Below, piece after piece: positions 5,548-6,798 of a stretch of 6,798 nucleotides of DNA. The stretch is from NCBI GenBank assembly GCA_021786815.1, contig JAJYMR010000098.1, forward strand, positions 1 through 6,798. The letters are read 5' to 3'. The translations under genes and the position numbers were made by a program. The first letter of the stretch is position 1. Each line of letters begins with the position of its first letter. This DNA comes from Deltaproteobacteria bacterium. GTDB lineage: Bacteria > Desulfobacterota > Binatia > Binatales > Binataceae. The notes beneath the pieces were generated by a model. The model ran no database searches, had not been told where the DNA came from, and was given only the letters and a program-made list of their open reading frames with translations.

Positions 5548-5970
5548 ATGGCCACGCTTATTTCCATCGAGCGTATCCGTCGCCAGCGGCGCGCAGACGA
5601 TGGCGCCGCCCGCGAAGAGGCTGTCTGGCGCAACTCGATGCTGCCGTCGGCAATGGCGATGGGCGTCATTATCGTGCTCGCCACGGGCGCACTCGTCATC
5701 GGCACGGAGAAGAGCGTCTTCGGCGAGGAGTCGATGGCCTGGATACTGATCGCGGCGCTCGTCTCGGTGTTTGCGCTCACCAAAATCGTGATCGCCAATC
5801 TCCTGTTCTTCGTCCTGGCGAGCGAGAAGCCGCGCCCCGCCGTCGCCGGCCGCGGACCGCGCCCCACCAATCGCGCCGTGGTTCCGTTGCGCGTGCAAAG
5901 CCCCACGGGCCTGCCTCACCAAACTGCGGACAACCGCGACGAGCAGGTTTTGGCGGCGAGCAACGAGTAA
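5548..5970 (+). CDS. Small two-helix membrane protein of unknown function
   Basis: A 140-residue protein with GGAG (5540-5543) four bases before ATG 5548. The N-terminal 30 residues are charged (SIERIRRQRRADD). Two hydrophobic segments follow: about 31-52 (MLPSAMAMGVIIVLATGALV) and about 64-91 (AWILIAALVSVFALTKIVIA). They are separated by a short polar loop (GTEKSVFGEE). The C-terminal 50 residues are basic, proline-rich and probably disordered (EKPRPAVAGRGPRPTNRAVV). Both tails would lie on the same side of the membrane, the cytoplasm by the positive-inside rule. I recognise no family. The hydrophobic pattern and ribosome binding site favour this strand over the similar-length frame on the opposite strand. 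It stands alone, 188 bases before the next start codon. Confidence 0.72.
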   Translation: MATLISIERIRRQRRADDGAAREEAVWRNSMLPSAMAMGVIIVLATGALVIGTEKSVFGEESMAWILIAALVSVFALTKIVIANLLFFVLASEKPRPAVAGRGPRPTNRAVVPLRVQSPTGLPHQTADNRDEQVLAASNE

Positions 5971-6146
5971 CCGGCTGGTCCGCGTCGCGCCCGCCTGAGT
6001 GAAGCCTTCCTTTCGACGCGTCGCCGCGCCGCGTAACACGTGCGCCGCGATGGGCCGCAGAGTCCGCTGTTCAGCTCCCTCTCGTTGCTCTATAGATTTC
6101 GATGGTCGCGAAGGTCCGCGCCGGTGCGCGTCCATAACCACAAAAC

Positions 6147-6154
6147 GGGGAGAG
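6147..6154 (+). promoter_or_regulatory. Ribosome binding site that fixes the thioesterase start
   Basis: GGGGAGAG ends three bases before ATG 6158. The open frame extends upstream to 5999, but those 53 codons are basic and cysteine-containing, unlike the family, so the internal ATG is chosen. Confidence 0.75.
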
Positions 6155-6157
6155 AAC

Positions 6158-6664
6158 ATGGCCGAAACGGAAACCAAGGCGGCGCTCGTTGAGATGCTCG
6201 ACGGATTGGACGGCGAGAGGCTTAGGCTCGCCGAGAGTTGGATCCGCACGCTGCTTAGAAAAAGCGGCGCGTCGCGGCCGGGCGCGAGCGCGGGACCGCT
6301 GACCGACTTTCTTCATATTCGCCGCGTCAGCTCCGAAGACGGCCGCGCAGTGTTCGAACTCGACAGCGCGCCCGAGGTGCTCAATCCCTACGGCTTTCTG
6401 GCCGGACCCGCGGTTTACGCGATGGTTGACTACAGCATGGGCGCGGCGACCGCCTCGACGCTTGCGCCGAATCAGACCTGCGCGACGGTCGAGATAAAGA
6501 TGAGCTACCTGTCGTCGGTGCGCGGGGGAACGGTTCGCGCCGAAACCGAGGTGGTAAAGCGGGGCCGTCAGATCGTGTTTCTCGAATCGAAGGTTCGCGA
6601 CGATGCCGGCCGGCTTATCGCCACGGCGACCGGGTCGTTTATCGTGATAGGCGCGGGCGCGTAA
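6158..6664 (+). CDS. PaaI-like hotdog-fold acyl-CoA thioesterase
   Basis: A 168-residue protein. Residues 1-36 look like an amphipathic helical extension (LVEMLDGLDGERLRLAESWI). The hotdog domain covers about 48-165. Its central helix carries NPYGFLAGPAVYAMVDYSMG (76-95), matching the PaaI-type pattern NxxGxxHGGxxxxLxD. The strand motif CATVEIKMSYLSSVRGGTVR (108-127) and the end VRDDAGRLIATATGSFIVI are also typical. Members hydrolyse acyl-CoA or aryl-CoA thioesters in the cytoplasm. The conserved acidic residue is present as D91, but the usual HGG is AGP (82-84), so the histidine is lost. Activity may therefore be altered, or the protein may bind acyl-CoA without efficient hydrolysis. It lies 83 bases before a probable glutathione S-transferase gene on the same strand, so co-transcription is possible. 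Confidence 0.88.
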   Translation: MAETETKAALVEMLDGLDGERLRLAESWIRTLLRKSGASRPGASAGPLTDFLHIRRVSSEDGRAVFELDSAPEVLNPYGFLAGPAVYAMVDYSMGAATASTLAPNQTCATVEIKMSYLSSVRGGTVRAETEVVKRGRQIVFLESKVRDDAGRLIATATGSFIVIGAGA

Positions 6665-6736
6665 CCGGGAGACGGATTTGTGCTCGCGGTCGAAGCACGC
6701 TAGATCGAACACAACTTCCACGCATCGGAAGATTCT

Positions 6737-6741
6737 GGAGG
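6737..6741 (+). promoter_or_regulatory. Strong ribosome binding site of the partial glutathione S-transferase gene
   Basis: GGAGG is followed after six bases by ATG 6748, ideal spacing. It is the main support for calling a gene from only 51 coding bases. Confidence 0.8.
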
Positions 6742-6747
6742 AAGCTG

Positions 6748-6798
6748 ATGATCAAGCTTTACGGAACGGCGATGTCGCGCTCGGCGCGCTGTCTGTGG
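6748..6798 (+). CDS. Probable glutathione S-transferase, first 17 codons only
   Basis: The frame opens at ATG 6748, six bases after a strong GGAGG site (6737-6741), and stays open to the right edge. The 17 visible residues, IKLYGTAMSRSARCLW after the initiator Met, match the beginning of glutathione S-transferases. There a first beta-strand (IKLYG or similar) leads into a catalytic Ser/Cys loop and the helix beginning SRxxRxLW. The serines after GTAM would be the candidate glutathione-activating residues. In this family the thioredoxin-like N-terminal domain is followed by an all-helical domain, and the whole is normally about 200-230 residues. The call rests on a short stretch, but the pattern is distinctive. 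Confidence 0.72.
   Translation, partial: MIKLYGTAMSRSARCLW

Noticed and set aside
5484..5906. Minus-strand frames opposite the small membrane protein (5484-5906 and 5527-6249)
   Set aside because: They lack hydrophobic or domain patterns, whereas the plus-strand frame has a ribosome binding site and two membrane helices.
6068..6096. Promoter for the thioesterase gene (TGTTCA, 17 bases, TATAGA)
   Set aside because: The -35 box matches at only three of six positions and the -10 at four, so it cannot be told from chance.
5999..6157. N-terminal extension of the thioesterase from an upstream ATG-less or weak start
   Set aside because: The 53 codons are basic and low in family character, and there is a good ribosome binding site at the internal ATG 6158.
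1..6798. CRISPR arrays, insertion sequences, phage or toxin-antitoxin genes
   Set aside because: I saw no regularly spaced repeats, transposase motifs, terminal inverted repeats or recognisable defence proteins on either strand.

Overview
The window is 6.8 kb of G+C-rich chromosomal DNA with bacterial gene structure: Shine-Dalgarno sites, a TetR/adaptor operon, a tRNA with encoded CCA, and rho-independent terminators. A membrane-fusion efflux adaptor implies a diderm (Gram-negative-type) cell. The adaptor, a Tad pilus-type protein, a PaaI-like thioesterase and a glutathione S-transferase start suggest a proteobacterium or a Desulfobacterota/Binatota-like lineage. The sequence alone does not settle the taxon.

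Layout. (1) 1-1584, minus strand: an efflux operon. A promoter and a perfect palindromic operator sit just upstream of a TetR-family repressor gene. That gene overlaps by four bases (GTGA) the GTG start of an HlyD-family periplasmic adaptor, which runs off the left edge. (2) 1696-1772, plus: tRNA-Arg(UCG). (3) 1773-2354: no intact gene. It holds a short relic of a histidine kinase dimerisation helix and an inverted-repeat structure. (4) 2355-4055, plus: a fused membrane/ATPase ABC transporter of the SbmA/YddA/ABCD-like type. (5) 4056-4345: a strongly structured intergenic region with an intrinsic terminator, competing upstream stems that resemble an attenuator, and further stems up to the next ribosome binding site. 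(6) 4346-5284, plus: an orphan TadE/TadG-like protein, followed by a strong terminator. (7) 5548-5970, plus: a small protein with two membrane segments, function unknown. (8) 6158-6664, plus: a PaaI-like hotdog thioesterase with an altered HGG motif. (9) 6748-6798, plus: the first 17 codons of a probable glutathione S-transferase.

How they work together. The repressor most likely controls itself and the efflux adaptor, as in TetR-controlled drug or solvent export systems. The remaining genes look like independent units. The most interesting stretch is the 240-base region at 4103-4340, which has an intrinsic terminator whose 5' arm can instead be captured by a 15-bp upstream helix. No complete novel multi-gene system is visible.
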